Assembly (NCBI RefSeq): GCF_945901735.1
Contig: NZ_CAMDLM010000014.1
Location: 23,878-87,877 of the forward strand
DNA length: 64,000 nt
Source: Limnohabitans sp. Rim8
GTDB lineage: Bacteria > Pseudomonadota > Gammaproteobacteria > Burkholderiales > Burkholderiaceae_C
Direction: 5' to 3'
In this document: positions 47,493 through 56,492 of the stretch, in pieces
How positions within the stretch are numbered: the first letter of the stretch is position 1
Layout of the letters: each line of letters opens with the position of its first letter
Made by a program: the position numbers and the translations under genes
Notes under the pieces: generated by a model
Told to the model about the DNA's origin: nothing
Database searches by the model: none
Seen by the model: only the letters and a program-made list of their open reading frames with translations

Positions 47493-47696
47493 ATGCCCAA
47501 GATGAAGACCAAAAGCAGCGCCAAAAAGCGCTTCCGTGTTCGTCCCGGTGGAACCGTTAAACGCGGCCAAGCCTTCAAACGTCACATCCTGACCAAGAAG
47601 ACCACCAAAAACAAGCGCCACCTTCGCGGTGCAGTGGCTGTGCATGAGACCAACATGGGTCACATCGCTCAGATGCTGCCGATGGCTGGCCTGTAA
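47493..47696 (+). CDS. rpmI: 50S ribosomal protein L35
   Basis: L35 is a small basic 50S protein. The start is ATG 47493 ([14 protein letters not shown]), seven bases after AGGAG, giving 67 residues. The highly conserved N-terminus and lysine/arginine-rich core ([12 protein letters not shown]) are intact. It is followed closely by rplT. Confidence 0.96.
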   Translation: MPKMKTKSSAKKRFRVRPGGTVKRGQAFKRHILTKKTTKNKRHLRGAVAVHETNMGHIAQMLPMAGL

Positions 47697-47721
47697 CTAC
47701 TGACGAACAAGGAGAACATAT

Positions 47722-48084
47722 ATGCCTCGCGTTAAACGTGGTGTAACGGCACGCGCCCGTCACAAGAAAGTTTTGGCCCTTGCAAAAGGTTTCCGCGGCC
47801 GCCGCGGCAATGTCTTCCGTATCGCCAAACAAGCGGTGATGAAGGCTGGCCAGTATGCCTACCGTGACCGCCGCACCAAAAAGCGTGTGTTCCGTCAGTT
47901 GTGGATTGCCCGTATCAACGCCGCTGCGCGTGAATGCGGTCTGACCTACAGCCAGTTCGCCAACGGCCTGAAGAAGGCTGCCATCGAAATCGACCGTAAG
48001 ATGCTGGCGGACATCGCCGTGCATGACAAGTCCGCTTTTGCTGGCATCGTGACCCAAGTCAAAGCCAAACTGGCCGCAGCTTGA
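47722..48084 (+). CDS. rplT: 50S ribosomal protein L20
   Basis: L20 is an early-assembling 50S protein which in E. coli also represses translation of the rpmI-rplT unit. The 120-residue protein has the standard [16 protein letters not shown] start and [14 protein letters not shown] core. AAGGAG lies nine bases upstream of the ATG. Confidence 0.97.
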   Translation: MPRVKRGVTARARHKKVLALAKGFRGRRGNVFRIAKQAVMKAGQYAYRDRRTKKRVFRQLWIARINAAARECGLTYSQFANGLKKAAIEIDRKMLADIAVHDKSAFAGIVTQVKAKLAAA

Positions 48085-48130
48085 GTTCATGAGTGGCATG
48101 GGCCTTTAGGCCTGTGTCACGCACTCGATC

Positions 48131-48168
48131 AAAGGGATTGAGGCTCACAAAAGCTTCAATCCCTTTTT
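48131..48168 (+). terminator. Terminator or attenuator between rplT and pheS
   Basis: AAAGGGATTGA (48131-48141) pairs with TCAATCCCTTT (48156-48166) around a 14-base loop, followed by more T residues. It stands 30 bases before the pheS ATG. I saw no phenylalanine-rich leader peptide upstream, unlike the E. coli pheST attenuator. Confidence 0.75.
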
Positions 48169-48195
48169 TAATTTGTTATCTACGAAATTCCCACC

Positions 48196-49236
48196 ATGAA
48201 CGAGCTGGACACCCTGGTCGAATCTGCCCGCCAGAGTTTTGCGCAGGCACTGACACCTGCTGACCTCGAAAACGCCAAGGCCCTGTTTTTGGGCAAGTCC
48301 GGTCGCTTGACCGAGCTGATGAAGGGCATGGCCGCGCTGAGCGTGGAGGGCAAGAAAACCCGAGGAGCTGCCATCAACAGCGCCAAGCAAGCGATCGAGG
48401 CCGCGCTGAACGAGAGCCGCCAGGCGTTGGCCGATGCCGAGTTGCAAGCGCAGCTCAAAGCCGAAGCGCTCGATGTGACGCTGCCAGGACGCAGCGCCAA
48501 TGCGGGGGGTGGTTTGCATCCTGTCTCGCTGACACTTGAGCGGGTCGAACAGATTTTTGGCTCCATGGGTTTCGAAGTGGCACAGGGCCCCGAGATCGAG
48601 ACCGACTGGTTCAACTTCACCGCGCTCAACACGCCCGAAGACCACCCAGCCCGCTCCATGCACGACACCTTCTATGTGGAAGGCGGTCATTTGCTGCGCA
48701 CGCACACCAGCCCGATGCAGATCCGTCATGCAGTGCAGCACGTCAAACGCTACAAGAACCAACTCGACGCGGGTCAAGGGATGCCCGAAATCCGTGTCAT
48801 TGCCCCAGGCCGCACTTACCGTGTGGACAGCGATGCCACCCATTCGCCCATGTTCCACCAATGCGAAGGCCTGTGGATTGGCGAGAATGTGAGCTTCAAG
48901 GACTTGAAGGTCGTGGTCACCGATTTCTGCCGCACCTTTTTCGAAAGCGATGACTTGATTTTGCGCTTTCGTCCCAGCTTTTTCCCCTTCACCGAACCCA
49001 GCGCCGAGATCGACATCCAGTTCCAGAGCGGCCCGCTGGCCGGTCGCTGGCTCGAGGTGGGCGGCTCCGGTCAGGTGCACCCCAGCGTGGTGCGCAACAT
49101 GGGCCTGGACCCTGAGCACTTCATTGGTTTTGCCTTTGGCATGGGCATGGACCGTTTTACCATGCTGCGCTACGGCGTGAACGACTTGCGCCTGTTCTTT
49201 GACGGCGATGTGCGCTTCCTGAGCCAGTTCCAGTAA
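48196..49236 (+). CDS. pheS: Phenylalanyl-tRNA synthetase alpha subunit
   Basis: PheS is the catalytic subunit of the (alpha-beta)2 enzyme that charges tRNA-Phe. The 346-residue protein has an N-terminal coiled coil (about 1-90, tRNA binding) and class II motifs: [33 protein letters not shown] (motif 2 area), and [24 protein letters not shown] (motif 3). The length is normal. It is followed by pheT with a 34-base gap. Confidence 0.97.
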   Translation: MNELDTLVESARQSFAQALTPADLENAKALFLGKSGRLTELMKGMAALSVEGKKTRGAAINSAKQAIEAALNESRQALADAELQAQLKAEALDVTLPGRSANAGGGLHPVSLTLERVEQIFGSMGFEVAQGPEIETDWFNFTALNTPEDHPARSMHDTFYVEGGHLLRTHTSPMQIRHAVQHVKRYKNQLDAGQGMPEIRVIAPGRTYRVDSDATHSPMFHQCEGLWIGENVSFKDLKVVVTDFCRTFFESDDLILRFRPSFFPFTEPSAEIDIQFQSGPLAGRWLEVGGSGQVHPSVVRNMGLDPEHFIGFAFGMGMDRFTMLRYGVNDLRLFFDGDVRFLSQFQ

Positions 49237-49270
49237 TTACCTCCCAAGTCCGATACACGAGACACGAGCC

Positions 49271-51700
49271 ATGCAATTTCCCGAATCCTGGTTGCGCGAG
49301 TTCTGCAACCCGTCCCTTAGCACCCAGCAACTGGCCGACACCCTGACCATGGCTGGCCTTGAAGTGGAAGAACTCGAGCCCGTGGCCCCGCCGTTCAAGC
49401 ACATCGTGGTCGGTGAAATCAAGGAAGCCGTGCAACACCCGAACGCCGACCGCCTGCGCGTGTGCCAGGTGGACGTGGGGCAGGGCGCTTTGCTCAACAT
49501 CGTGTGCGGAGCCCCCAATGCCCGTGTGGGCATCCGCGTGCCTTGCGCCATGGTGGGTGCCGAATTGCCTCCAGGCGAAGATGGCAAACCTTTTGTGATC
49601 AAGGTCGGTAAGCTGCGCGGCGTTGAAAGCCAGGGCATGCTGTGCTCGGCCAAAGAGTTGCAGATTGCCGATGACCACGGCGGCCTGCTGGAGTTACCCG
49701 CTGACGCTCCTTTGGGTCAGAACATTCGCCAGTACTTGAACTTGGACGACACCCTGATGACGCTCAAGTTGACGCCCAATTTGGCGCACTGCTTGAGCAT
49801 TTATGGCATCGCCCGCGAAGTGTCGGCCCTGACCGGCGCGCCTTTAAAGGCCCCGATTTTCACACCAGTGGCCACACAGGTCAGCGACAAGCTGGGGGTG
49901 AAGGTACAGGCCACCGACCTGTGCGGGCGCTTCAGCGGTCGTGTGGTCAAGGGTGTGAACACCCAGGCCCAAACCCCGCAGTGGATGGTCGATCGCCTGG
50001 CCCGTTGCGGCCAGCGCAGCGTGAGCCCGCTGGTGGACATCTCCAACTACGTGATGTTCGAGTTCGGTCGGCCTTCGCACATTTTTGACCTCGACAAAAT
50101 CCACGGTAGCCTGAAGGTGCGTTGGGGCCAGCCTGGCGAAACGCTCAAGTTGCTCAACGGCAACACCGTGACCGTGGACGACAAGGTCGGCGTGATCGCC
50201 GATGACCGCGAGGTCGAATCGCTGGCGGGCATCATGGGTGGCCATGCCACCGCCGTGTCCGACGACACGCAAAATATCTACATCGAAGCCGCTTTCTGGT
50301 GGCCCACGTCCATCGCGGGCCGTTCGCGCCGCTTCAACTTTTCAACCGATGCCGGTCACCGGTTTGAACGTGGTGTGGACCCGCAACTGACGGTGGAGCA
50401 CATTGAGCGCATCACCCAGTTGGTGCTGGACATTTGCGGCACACCCGAGACCCAAGTCGGCCCCGTTGACGATCAGATCCTGAACGTGCCAGCGATCACG
50501 CCTGTCACGCTGCGCGTGGCCCGTGCGGTCAAGGTGATTGGCATGCCGCTCACGCAGCAGCAGTGCGCCGATGTGCTGCGCAGTTTGGGTTTGCAAGTCG
50601 CTGAAGGCGAGGGCACCGTCACCGTCACGCCGCCCAGCTTCCGGTTCGATTTGCAGATCGAAGAAGACCTGATCGAAGAAGTGGCCCGCATGGTGGGCTA
50701 CAACAACCTGCCCACGAACCCACCGCTGGCCCCCATCACGGCCAAGGTGCGCCCTGATAACGAGCGCAGCCCGTCGACCGTGCGACGCGTCATGGCGGCA
50801 CTGGGTTACCAGGAAACCATCAACTACAGCTTTGTCGAAGAAAGCTGGGAGCGTGATCTGGCGGGCAACGCCCACCCGGTCCGGCTGCTCAACCCGATTG
50901 CCAGCCAGATGAGTGTCATGCGCTCCAGCCTGATCGGCTCGCTGCTGCAAGTCGTGAAGTTCAATGTCGACCGCAAGGCCGACCGCGTGCGCGTGTTCGA
51001 GCTGGGGCGCGTGTTTTTGCGCAATGCCGCCGTGCAAAGCAACGACACCACCGTAGAAGGTTTCGACCAGCCCATGAAAGTTTCAGGCATGGCCTGGGGC
51101 CCCTTGGAGCCGCTGAATTGGACCGGCAAGTCGCGTCTGGTGGATTTCTTTGACGTCAAAGCCGATGTCGAGCGTTTGCTGGCCCCGGCTCAAGCCGGAT
51201 TTGTGACCTCCGAACACCCCGCTTTGCACCCCGGCCGCGCAGCCCAGGTGCTGCTCAATGGCCATGTGATCGGTCATGTGGGTGAATTGCACCCGCGCTG
51301 GCGTCAGGCCTGGGACTTGCCGCACGCGCCTGTGGTGTTCGAGCTGGACCTGAATGCGGTCAGCCAGCGCAGCGTGCCCGTGGCCAAGCCCGTCGCCAAA
51401 CTGCAAGCGGTGGAGCGCGACATCGCCGTGATCGTGCGCGAGCAGGTCACCCATGCCCAGTTGATGCAGGCCATCCACAGCGCCGCGACTGAGGGTTTGC
51501 TGCGCCATGCGGTGCTGTTCGATGTTTACCGCCCCAAGATGGATGCGGCTGGCGGTTTGGCAGTGGGCGAGAAAAGTCTGGCGGTGCGTTTGAGCTTGCA
51601 CAGCGACGAGGCCACCTTGACCGATGCCCAGATCGAAGCCGCCATGGGTGCCGTCATGGCCAGCCTGTCAGAGCGAGTTTCAGCGCGTTTACGCAGCTGA
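49271..51700 (+). CDS. pheT: Phenylalanyl-tRNA synthetase beta subunit
   Basis: PheT provides editing and tRNA-binding domains for PheRS. The 809-residue protein has an N-terminal EMAP-like tRNA-binding domain (about 40-150, HPNADRLRVCQVDVG), B3/B4 editing domains, B5, a catalytic-like core and the C-terminal FDX-ACB domain. Its start MQFPESWLREFCNP is typical. It ends nine bases before ihfA, a conserved linkage. Confidence 0.97.
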   Translation: MQFPESWLREFCNPSLSTQQLADTLTMAGLEVEELEPVAPPFKHIVVGEIKEAVQHPNADRLRVCQVDVGQGALLNIVCGAPNARVGIRVPCAMVGAELPPGEDGKPFVIKVGKLRGVESQGMLCSAKELQIADDHGGLLELPADAPLGQNIRQYLNLDDTLMTLKLTPNLAHCLSIYGIAREVSALTGAPLKAPIFTPVATQVSDKLGVKVQATDLCGRFSGRVVKGVNTQAQTPQWMVDRLARCGQRSVSPLVDISNYVMFEFGRPSHIFDLDKIHGSLKVRWGQPGETLKLLNGNTVTVDDKVGVIADDREVESLAGIMGGHATAVSDDTQNIYIEAAFWWPTSIAGRSRRFNFSTDAGHRFERGVDPQLTVEHIERITQLVLDICGTPETQVGPVDDQILNVPAITPVTLRVARAVKVIGMPLTQQQCADVLRSLGLQVAEGEGTVTVTPPSFRFDLQIEEDLIEEVARMVGYNNLPTNPPLAPITAKVRPDNERSPSTVRRVMAALGYQETINYSFVEESWERDLAGNAHPVRLLNPIASQMSVMRSSLIGSLLQVVKFNVDRKADRVRVFELGRVFLRNAAVQSNDTTVEGFDQPMKVSGMAWGPLEPLNWTGKSRLVDFFDVKADVERLLAPAQAGFVTSEHPALHPGRAAQVLLNGHVIGHVGELHPRWRQAWDLPHAPVVFELDLNAVSQRSVPVAKPVAKLQAVERDIAVIVREQVTHAQLMQAIHSAATEGLLRHAVLFDVYRPKMDAAGGLAVGEKSLAVRLSLHSDEATLTDAQIEAAMGAVMASLSERVSARLRS

Positions 51701-51709
51701 GGGTGTGCC

Positions 51710-52060
51710 ATGCAAATTAGTTTTGAATCTCTGGAAACACCGGCCCTGACCAAGGCGCATCTGGCCGATTTGTTGTTCGAACAGATCGGCTTGAACAAGC
51801 GCGAGTCCAAGGACATGGTCGATGCCTTCTTTGACCTGGTGGTGGACAGCCTGATTGCGCGTGACGATGTGAAGATTTCCGGTTTCGGTAATTTCCAGAT
51901 CCGCACCAAGGCAGCACGTCCCGGGCGCAACCCGCGCACTGGAGAATTGATCCCGATTGATGCACGTCGTGTCGCGACCTTCCATGCCAGCCATAAACTC
52001 AAGGCCTTGATTCAGGGCGATGCCGTTGACGACGAGGGTGTGGAGACGGTGGGTCGCTGA
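51710..52060 (+). CDS. ihfA: Integration host factor alpha subunit
   Basis: IHF-alpha pairs with IHF-beta to bend DNA sharply at specific sites. The 116-residue protein has the HU/IHF fold with the DNA-binding arm RPGRNPRTGELIPI and the Pro that intercalates in the bent site. It has about 15 extra residues at the N-terminus and a short acidic C-terminus compared with E. coli (99). The pheT-ihfA linkage supports alpha rather than beta or HU. Confidence 0.94.
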   Translation: MQISFESLETPALTKAHLADLLFEQIGLNKRESKDMVDAFFDLVVDSLIARDDVKISGFGNFQIRTKAARPGRNPRTGELIPIDARRVATFHASHKLKALIQGDAVDDEGVETVGR

Positions 52061-52081
52061 ATTATTCCGATTGGAGTGCCC

Positions 52082-52429
52082 ATGTTGTTCAAGTTCAAAT
52101 CCCAAGTGACCAGCGACCTCATCATGCTCGAGCCCGATGCCCGCCGGCTGCTGCACATCATGTTGGGTCACGACCCTGTCAAAGGCATCATTTTGGTGAA
52201 GGACCTGCCAGCGGCCATTGCCAAGCTGGAGTCGGCTGTGGCCCAGGACGAGGCGGCTCGTTTGCAGCGCAGCCAGGAGGCGCAAAAAGCTTTGGCGCCC
52301 AAAGACAGCCCGCAACACGCCTTTGGCGAGGCCCTGAACCCGGTGCGTCTCGCGCAACGGGCGAGCCCCATGCTCAAGATGCTCAAGCACTGCGTGGCGG
52401 ACCCGGCCGACATGGTCTGGGGCGTTTGA
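52082..52429 (+). CDS. DUF1840 family protein
   Basis: This 115-residue protein matches the DUF1840 family, short cytoplasmic proteins of unknown function found in beta- and gammaproteobacteria. The N-terminal MLFKFKSQVTSDLIMLEPDA is the recognisable part. The middle is a charged helix rich in Ala and Glu. I start at ATG 52082, with GGAG upstream; GTG 52076 adds two residues. It may be cotranscribed with ihfA. It converges with the DUF192 gene, three bases apart. Confidence 0.82.
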   Translation: MLFKFKSQVTSDLIMLEPDARRLLHIMLGHDPVKGIILVKDLPAAIAKLESAVAQDEAARLQRSQEAQKALAPKDSPQHAFGEALNPVRLAQRASPMLKMLKHCVADPADMVWGV

Positions 52430-52432
52430 CCC

Positions 52433-52915
52433 TCAGGATGGCCGCTTGCTGAACACGGCGCCACCGAGTTTGGCGCCGGGCTTGATTTGTCGCTTGGCAA
52501 ACCAGCCTTGGTTCATCTCCAGCACAAAGCGCACGGGTTTGCTGGAGCAATGCGAGTCATCGCTTTGCGGCTGCATGTCGGCCAAGTTGACGATGGTGCC
52601 ATCGTCTTCGACAAAAGCAGCGGTCAAAGGAATCAGGGTGTTGCGCATCCAAAAGCATTGGGTGGTCGCTTGTTCGAACACGAACAGCATGCCCTCATGC
52701 ACCGGCATGTCCTTGCGCCACATCAGACCAGTCTGGCGCTGCTCGGGGGTTTGGGCCAATTGAACATCCAGGCGGTGCATGCCGACCGTCAGTTGCGTAC
52801 GGGCCAGGCCCAATTGTGGCCCGGGGTTTGACTGGGCGTATGCCAGTGATCCGCCCAGCAGCAGGCTGCAGCCGATCCAGAGGGCAACGCTGAGCCTGAA
52901 AAAATCCCGTGCCAT
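52433..52915 (-). CDS. DUF192 family exported protein
   Basis: DUF192 proteins are small, mostly exported beta-barrel-like proteins of unknown function. I start at ATG 52915, giving 160 residues: an N-terminal signal sequence (RDFFRLSVALWIGCSLLLGGSLAYAQ, likely cut after AYA), then the DUF192 domain with RQTGLMWRKDMPVHEGMLFVF, CFWMRNTLIPL and the C-terminal VLEMNQGWFAKRQIKPG. The reading frame is open much further upstream to 53212, but that extension looks non-coding and has no better start. No clear ribosome-binding site was found for any start. Confidence 0.85.
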   Translation of the reverse strand: MARDFFRLSVALWIGCSLLLGGSLAYAQSNPGPQLGLARTQLTVGMHRLDVQLAQTPEQRQTGLMWRKDMPVHEGMLFVFEQATTQCFWMRNTLIPLTAAFVEDDGTIVNLADMQPQSDDSHCSSKPVRFVLEMNQGWFAKRQIKPGAKLGGAVFSKRPS

Positions 52916-53162
52916 GTAGCAAAAAGAGCGATAAGGCGTTAAAAAAAGGGCAGTCATGGTTGGGGTGAACAAGCAGTAAATAAGCAAGCCCCAAGGATAA
53001 CCCCTGGCCAGCGTGGCGCCGTGCAGGGGGCGTTCACATCCCGTGCAAAAAACCGGCATATGTCGGCTCAGGCCTTCCCGAACTCGGCAACAGCAGGAGG
53101 CAGACCGTCCCCAACGCCAAACCTCAAGGCCCAAAGCCACGCGAGCGCCGATTTTCAGCACT

Positions 53163-53468
53163 TCAAGGGGTGCGGTTGCTTGAGAATTGGCCGTGCGCCG
53201 CGTCGGGCTCACCCTGGCTGGCCAAAGCGCTGTCTGAGGGCCTCTCAGTCGACGACAAGGCCTGTGACGTGGCCTGGATGTTCGCGGCCATCAGGCCCTT
53301 GGCGCCCTGGGTCAGCTCGAAATCGACGCGCTGGCCTTCCTTGAGGCTTTTGAAGCCCTCCATTTGGATGGCCGAGAAATGGACAAAGGCGTCAGCGCCG
53401 CCGCCGTCGGGTTGAATGAAACCAAAACCTTTGGCATCGTTGAACCATTTGACCGTCCCACTGGGCAT
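53163..53468 (-). CDS. Cold-shock domain protein with a C-terminal tail
   Basis: The first 66 residues are a CspA-type OB-fold RNA/DNA chaperone with RNP-1 KGFGFIQ (13-19) and RNP-2 DAFVHF (26-31). Ordinary CspA proteins are about 67-70 residues; this one runs on to 101, adding a Ser/Thr/Ala-rich tail of low complexity. It is probably a tail acquired by readthrough of an old stop or a lineage-specific extension. The start ATG 53468 follows an A/T-rich leader. A TTGACA-like -35 lies at 53524-53529 on the minus strand, but the -10 is weak. It diverges from clpS. Confidence 0.88.
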   Translation of the reverse strand: MPSGTVKWFNDAKGFGFIQPDGGGADAFVHFSAIQMEGFKSLKEGQRVDFELTQGAKGLMAANIQATSQALSSTERPSDSALASQGEPDAAHGQFSSNRTP

Positions 53469-53578
53469 ACGATGTCTCCGTATTTTTATTAGAGGGCTCA
53501 GTTTGAGTAATTCAAAGCGAATTTGTCAATGTGAGGTTTTCCCGGGGTGCAGCATTTGTGCCGCAGGGAGCCAAGACT

Positions 53579-53608
53579 TTTCAAGCCCCGTGCTCAAAGG
53601 GCTTGAAA
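53579..53608. repeat. 10-bp inverted repeat between the cold-shock gene and clpS
   Basis: TTTCAAGCCC (53579-53588) and GGGCTTGAAA (53599-53608) are perfect arms around a 10-base loop. No T-run follows on either strand. It lies 20 bases before the clpS start and 110 bases upstream of the cold-shock ATG, so it may be an operator or an RNA structure in either leader. Confidence 0.5.
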
Positions 53609-53627
53609 GCATCGATAGAATGAAATC

Positions 53628-53987
53628 ATGGCAACGAAAAAACCTTCCCAACCCACGCTGCCGACCGTGACCCCGCGAGCGCCCGATGGCGGCGACGCCG
53701 TGGTCCTCGAAAGACGTGCGCAGAAAATAGAACCGCCCCAGATGTACCAGGTGGCGATGCTCAACGACGACTTCACCCCGATGGAATTCGTGGTGATGGT
53801 GATCCAGGAGTTTTTCAGCAAAGACCGCGAAGCGGCCACCCAAATCATGCTCAAAATCCACTTGGACGGCAAAGGCGTATGCGGTGTTTACTCACGCGAC
53901 GTGGCCGCCACCAAGGTCGATCAGGTTCTGGACGCAGCCAAACAGGCCGGTCACCCGCTGCAATGTGTCAGTGAACCCATTGAATAA
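53628..53987 (+). CDS. clpS: ClpAP adaptor protein ClpS
   Basis: ClpS delivers N-degron substrates (those with Leu, Phe, Trp or Tyr N-termini) to ClpAP. The 119-residue protein has a disordered N-terminus of about 35 residues and the ClpS core with [17 protein letters not shown], the substrate-pocket DD pair and a conserved [14 protein letters not shown]. It sits 60 bases upstream of clpA, its partner. Confidence 0.96.
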   Translation: MATKKPSQPTLPTVTPRAPDGGDAVVLERRAQKIEPPQMYQVAMLNDDFTPMEFVVMVIQEFFSKDREAATQIMLKIHLDGKGVCGVYSRDVAATKVDQVLDAAKQAGHPLQCVSEPIE

Positions 53988-54047
53988 GTCGGTATGCCCC
54001 CCACCTCCCAACCATCTCATTTACTCAGCAAGGCATAAGGAAATCAC

Positions 54048-56381
54048 ATGATTGCCCAAGAATTGGAAGTCAGCTTGCACATGGCCTTTGTTGAAGCTCG
54101 TCAGCAGCGCCATGAATTCATCACGGTGGAGCACTTGCTGCTGGCCCTGTTGGACAACCCCAGTGCGGCCGAAGTGCTGCGAGCATGTGCGGCCAACATC
54201 GATGATTTGCGCAAAGCCTTGAGCAATTTCATCAAGGACAACACCCCGCAGGTCGCCGGTGCGGAAGAGGTTGACACGCAACCCACATTGGGGTTCCAAC
54301 GCGTGATCCAGCGCGCCATCATGCATGTGCAATCCACCGGCAACGGCAAAAAGGAGGTCACCGGTGCCAACGTGCTTGTGGCTATTTTTGGCGAAAAAGA
54401 CTCGCACGCCGTGTATTACCTGCACCAGCAGGGCATCACGCGTTTGGACGTGGTCAATTTCATTGCCCACGGCATTCGCAAGACCGATCCGCCCGAGGCG
54501 GCCAAATCCGATGCGCCCGCAAGCGCCGAAACCGAGGAGGCCAGCGGTGGTGAGCGCAACGAAAAAGCCTCGCCCCTGGAGCAGTTCACCAACAACCTCA
54601 ATCAGGCGGCCAAAGAAGGCAAGATCGATCCCCTGATTGGCCGTGAATACGAAGTCGAGCGCACGATCCAAATTTTGTGCCGCCGCCGCAAAAACAACCC
54701 GCTGCTGGTGGGCGAAGCCGGTGTGGGTAAAACCGCGATTGCCGAGGGCTTGGCCTGGCGCATCACGCAGGGCACTGTGCCCGACATCTTGGCCGAAGCC
54801 ACGGTGTACTCGCTTGACATGGGTGCGCTGCTCGCAGGCACCAAGTACCGGGGTGACTTTGAACAGCGGCTCAAGGGCGTGCTCAAGTCGCTCAAGGAAA
54901 AACCCAACGGTATTCTTTTCATTGACGAAATCCACACCCTGATCGGTGCGGGTGCGGCCTCGGGCGGCACCCTGGACGCCTCCAACTTGCTCAAGCCAGC
55001 CCTCTCCAGTGGCCAGCTCAAGTGCATCGGCGCGACCACCTTCACCGAATACCGAGGCATCTTTGAAAAAGACGCTGCTTTGTCGCGTCGCTTCCAGAAA
55101 GTGGACGTGGTCGAGCCCACGGTGTCCGAGACGGTGGACATCCTCAAAGGCCTCAAAAGCCGTTTTGAAGACCACCACAGCGTCAAGTACACCAACGCGG
55201 CGTTGCAGGCTGCCGCTGAGTTGTCGGCCAAGTTCATCAACGACCGCCAGTTGCCCGACAAGGCGATTGACGTGATCGACGAAGCTGGTGCGGCCCAGCG
55301 CATCCAGGTGGCCTCCAAGCGCAAAAAGACGATTGGCAAGGCCGAAATTGAGGACATCGTCGCCAAGATCGCCCGAATCCCACCGGCCAACGTGTCCAAC
55401 GACGACCGCAGCAAGTTGCAGACCATCGAGCGTGACCTCAAATCGGTGGTGTTTGGTCAGGACAAAGCCATCGAAGTGCTGGCCTCTGCAGTCAAGATGG
55501 CCCGCTCGGGCCTGGGCAAGACCGACAAGCCGATTGGCTCGTTCCTGTTCTCGGGCCCCACGGGCGTGGGCAAGACCGAGGCGGCCAAGCAACTGGCTTA
55601 CATCATGGGCATTGAGCTCATTCGCTTTGACATGTCCGAGTACATGGAGCGCCACGCCGTCAGCCGCCTGATCGGCGCGCCCCCCGGCTATGTGGGCTTT
55701 GACCAGGGCGGCTTGTTGACTGAGGCGGTGACCAAGAAGCCCCATTGCGTGCTCTTGCTCGATGAGATCGAAAAAGCCCATCCGGACATCTTCAACGTGC
55801 TGCTGCAGGTGATGGACCACGGCACTTTGACCGACAACAACGGGCGCAAGGCCGATTTCCGCAATGTGATCATCATCATGACCACCAACGCGGGGGCCGA
55901 GACCATGAACAAGGCCACCATTGGTTTCACCAACCCCCGCGCGGCAGGCGATGAAATGGCCGACATCAAGCGCCTCTTCACGCCAGAGTTCCGCAACCGC
56001 CTGGACGCCATGGTCAGCTTCAAACCGTTAGACGAACAGATCATCCTGCGCGTGGTGGATAAATTCCTGCTGCAACTGGAAACCCAGTTGGGCGAGAAAA
56101 AGGTGGACGTTAACTTCACCGACGCCTTGCGCAAGTTCTTGGGCAAGAAGGGCTTCGATCCGCTCATGGGCGCGCGTCCGATGCAGCGCCTGATCCAGGA
56201 CACGATCCGCAAGGCTTTGGCCGACGAGTTGCTGTTTGGGCGTCTGACTGAGGGTGGCCGCCTGACGGTGGACATGGACGACAAGGACGAGGTCTTACTG
56301 GACATCACGCCCAACCCGAAAAAGGAAAGCCGTGCTTCGCGCTCGGAGCCTACCGAGCCAGAAGAAGCGACGGCCGATTAA
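54048..56381 (+). CDS. clpA: ATP-dependent Clp protease ATP-binding subunit ClpA
   Basis: ClpA unfolds substrates and feeds them to ClpP. The 777-residue protein has the N-domain (about 1-145, MIAQELEVSLHMAF, binding ClpS), AAA-1 with Walker A GEAGVGKT at 222-229 and AAA-2 with GPTGVGKT at 503-510. An IGF tripeptide in ATIGFTNPRAAG occupies the place of the ClpP-binding IGL loop of E. coli ClpA. There is no ClpB-type middle domain. The start ATG 54048 follows AAGGAA. A terminator lies downstream. Confidence 0.96.
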   Translation: MIAQELEVSLHMAFVEARQQRHEFITVEHLLLALLDNPSAAEVLRACAANIDDLRKALSNFIKDNTPQVAGAEEVDTQPTLGFQRVIQRAIMHVQSTGNGKKEVTGANVLVAIFGEKDSHAVYYLHQQGITRLDVVNFIAHGIRKTDPPEAAKSDAPASAETEEASGGERNEKASPLEQFTNNLNQAAKEGKIDPLIGREYEVERTIQILCRRRKNNPLLVGEAGVGKTAIAEGLAWRITQGTVPDILAEATVYSLDMGALLAGTKYRGDFEQRLKGVLKSLKEKPNGILFIDEIHTLIGAGAASGGTLDASNLLKPALSSGQLKCIGATTFTEYRGIFEKDAALSRRFQKVDVVEPTVSETVDILKGLKSRFEDHHSVKYTNAALQAAAELSAKFINDRQLPDKAIDVIDEAGAAQRIQVASKRKKTIGKAEIEDIVAKIARIPPANVSNDDRSKLQTIERDLKSVVFGQDKAIEVLASAVKMARSGLGKTDKPIGSFLFSGPTGVGKTEAAKQLAYIMGIELIRFDMSEYMERHAVSRLIGAPPGYVGFDQGGLLTEAVTKKPHCVLLLDEIEKAHPDIFNVLLQVMDHGTLTDNNGRKADFRNVIIIMTTNAGAETMNKATIGFTNPRAAGDEMADIKRLFTPEFRNRLDAMVSFKPLDEQIILRVVDKFLLQLETQLGEKKVDVNFTDALRKFLGKKGFDPLMGARPMQRLIQDTIRKALADELLFGRLTEGGRLTVDMDDKDEVLLDITPNPKKESRASRSEPTEPEEATAD

Positions 56382-56425
56382 GACCCGTACCCGCTTCCTG
56401 GCCCCTTTTTCAGATACGGGTTCAC

Positions 56426-56451
56426 AAAAAAGGCCCTTCGGGGCCTTTTTT
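56426..56451. terminator. Bidirectional terminator with UUCG loop after clpA
   Basis: AAAAAAGGCCC (56426-56436) and GGGCCTTTTTT (56441-56451) form an 11-bp stem closed by TTCG. The A- and T-runs serve both clpA on the plus strand and the HerA-like gene on the minus strand. Confidence 0.9.
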
Positions 56452-56492
56452 GTGGGCCGAAGCTGGTTGGCTTGTCGGCGGTTGGCTTGTGG

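Noticed and set aside
52916..53212. N-terminal extension of the DUF192 protein
   Set aside because: The open frame continues upstream, but the composition is Cys/Arg-rich and unlike a signal region; the ATG at 52915 is followed by a clear signal peptide.
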